Positions 58,125 to 60,000 of a DNA stretch of 60,000 nucleotides are shown piece after piece. Each line of letters begins with the position of its first letter. Position 1 is the first letter of the stretch. Source of the stretch: Liolophura sinensis (taxonomy: Eukaryota; Mollusca; Polyplacophora; Chitonida; Chitonidae); NCBI RefSeq assembly GCF_032854445.1, contig NC_088300.1, forward strand, positions 6,636,001 to 6,696,000, read 5' to 3'. The notes below the pieces were generated by a model. The model did no database searches. It was not told where the DNA came from and saw only the letters and a program-made list of their open reading frames with translations. A program made the translations under genes and the position numbers.

Positions 58125-59796
58125 AACTGGCACTGGATTGGTAAAGGATGTTACTGGCAGTTCAGTCATTATGGTTGTTACTGGCAGTAGAGTCATTATG
58201 GTTGTTACTGGCAGTTCAGCCATTATGGATGTTACTGGCAGTTCAGTCATTATGGATGTTACTGGCAGTAGAGTCATTATGGTTGTCACTGGCAGTTCAG
58301 TCATAATGGATGTTACTGGCAGTTCATTCATTATGGATGTTACTGGCAGTAGAGTCATTATGGTTGTTACTGGCAGTTCAGTCATTATGGTTGTCACTGG
58401 CAGTTCAGTCATAATGGATGTTACTGGCAGTTCATTCATTATGGATGTTACTGGCAGTAGAGTCATTATGGTTGTTACTGGCAGTTCAGTCATTATGGAT
58501 GTTACTGACAGCAGAGTCACAATGGATGTTACTGGCAGTTCAGTCCTTATGGTTGTTAGTGGCCGTTCAGTCAGTATGGTTTGTTAAAGGCAGTCGTGAT
58601 GGATGTTACCGGCAAACCAGCCATAATGGATGTTAATGGCAGTTTAGCCACAATTGATGTTAGTGGCAGTTCAGTCGTAATGGATGTTACTTGCAGATCA
58701 GTTGTAATGGTTGTCACTGGCAGTTCAGTCATAATGGATGTTACTGGCAATTCAGTTGTAATGGTTGTCACTGGCAGTTCAGTTGTAATGGTTGTCACTG
58801 GCAGTTGAGTCGTAGTGGATGTTACTGGCAGTTCATTCATAATGGATTTACTGGCAGATCAGTTGTAATGGATGTTACTGGCAATTCAGTTATTATGGTT
58901 GTTAGCGGCTGTTCAGTCATATTGGTTGTTACGGAATAATAGTTGTTTACTGGCAGTTCAGTCATAATGGTTGTTACTGGCAGTTCAGTCATAATGGTTG
59001 TTACGGGATGATAGTTGTTTACTGGCAATTCAGTCATAATGGATTTACTGGCAGATCAGTTGTAATGGATGTTACTGGCAGTTCAGTCATAATAGTTGTT
59101 ACTGGCACTTCAGTCATAATGGTTGTTACTGGCAGTTCAGTCATATTGGTTGTTACGGGATAATAGTTGTTTACTGGCAGTTCAGTCATAATAGTTGTTA
59201 CTGGCAGTTCAGTCATAATAGTTGTTACTGGCACTTCAGTCATAATGGTTGTTACTGGCAGTTCAGTGATAATAGTTGTTATGGGATAATAGTTGTTTAC
59301 TGGCAGTTCAGTCATAATGGTTGTTACTGGCAGTTCAGTTATAATGGTTGTTACTGGCAGTTCAGCCATTATGGTTGTTATGGGATAGTAGTTGTTACTG
59401 GCAGTTCAGTCCTTATGGTCGTTACTGGCAGTAGAGTAATTATGGTTGTTACTGGCAGTTCAGTCATTATGGATGTTACTGGCAGTTCAGTCCTTATGGT
59501 CGTTAAAGGCAGTAGAGTCATTATGGTTGTTACTGGCAGTTCAGTCATTATGGATGTTACTGGCAGTAGAGTCATTATGGTTGTTACTGGCATTTCAGTC
59601 ATTATTAGTGTTACTGGCAGTTCAGTCATTATGGATGTTACTGGCAGTAGAGTTATTATGGTTGTCACTGCCAGTTCAGTCATAATGAATGTTACTGGCA
59701 GTTCAGTTATTATGGATGTTACTGGCAGTAGAGTCATTATGGATGTTACTGGCAGTTCAGTCTTTATGGATGTTACTGGCAGCAGAGTCACTATGG
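58125..59796. repeat. Minisatellite, 27-bp unit, about 60 copies
   Basis: ATGGTTGTTACTGGCAGTTC followed by AGTCATT and variants (GGATGTTACTGGCAGTAGAG). In the middle (58925-59395) a longer variant with TTACGGGATAATAGTTGTTT is interspersed. Since 27 is a multiple of three and neither strand carries stops in the unit, frames of about 150 codons lie open on both strands. It lies in POMT2 intron 10. Confidence 0.95.
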
Positions 59797-60000
59797 ATTG
59801 ATTAATTGATTGGTGTTTTTTTTATGCTGTACTCAAGAATATTTCACTTATATGACGGCGGCCAGCATTATGGTGGGAGGAAACCAGGCAGAGCCCGGGG
59901 GAAACCCACAACCATCCGCAGGTTGCTGACAGACCTTCCCACGTACACCCGGAGAGGAAGCCAGCATGAGCTGGACTTGAACTCACAGCGACCGGAGTCA
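59797..60000 (-). mobile_element. SINE family A, antisense, cut by window end
   Basis: Starts immediately at the end of the 27-bp array with TTGATTAATTGATTGGTGTT, then TTCACTTATATGACGGCGG, CCATCCGCAGGTTGCTG, GAGGAAGCCAGCATGAGCTG and the B-box complement GGACTTGAACTC. The tRNA-like head lies beyond 60000. Confidence 0.93.

Noticed and set aside
58065-59801. Frames of about 110-150 codons on both strands
   Set aside because: Products of a stop-free 27-bp unit; no domain, no splice signals, and coding on both strands at once is implausible.

Overview
The window is eukaryotic nuclear DNA from a marine invertebrate. Split genes with GT-AG introns, tRNA-derived SINEs with target-site duplications, a decayed non-LTR retrotransposon and very many minisatellites fit a lophotrochozoan, most likely a mollusc or a similar phylum. 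The sequence alone does not settle the species. There is no operon-like, phage or CRISPR structure.

Two real protein-coding genes can be supported, and both run off the window. (1) On the minus strand, a globin of the neuroglobin/globin X type occupies about 1.2-37.2 kb. One core exon (1192-1417: C to F helices with distal and proximal histidines) is preceded by two separate N-terminal exons (20198-20427 and 37019-37227). Both end at the classical B12.2 splice position in the right phase for that core exon. Each begins with a different N-myristoylation-type start (MGCANS and MGGAVS). The 3' exon lies left of the window. (2) On the plus strand, the protein O-mannosyltransferase gene POMT2 starts at 44615. 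Ten exons join without a frame break into 428 codons, ending at 57262. The remaining exons lie to the right.

Layout: 0-20 kb is globin intron, packed with tandem arrays (55-59 bp, 86 bp, 88 bp, 56-58 bp and 31 bp units) and SINEs. 20-37 kb lies between the two globin first exons and holds 28 bp, 39 bp, GT and GAT/GAC arrays. It also holds a 3.13-kb, almost identical tandem duplication with a hairpin MITE-like element inside it. 37-44.6 kb is the intergenic stretch between the divergently transcribed genes, with a 39-bp perfect inverted repeat enclosing TA repeats and two SINEs. 44.6-60 kb is POMT2. Its intron 1 holds a LINE remnant and its intron 4 is almost all minisatellite. Introns 9 and 10 hold SINEs and a 27-bp array.

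The most unusual structure is in POMT2. The last bases of exon 4, together with its 5' splice site, are amplified about 40 times in intron 4. Most units look like an 18-nt in-frame micro-exon flanked by an acceptor-like AG and a GTAAG donor. A 62-bp near-exact copy of exon 1 coding sequence also sits in intron 3. Most long open frames elsewhere are stop-free tandem repeats and not genes.
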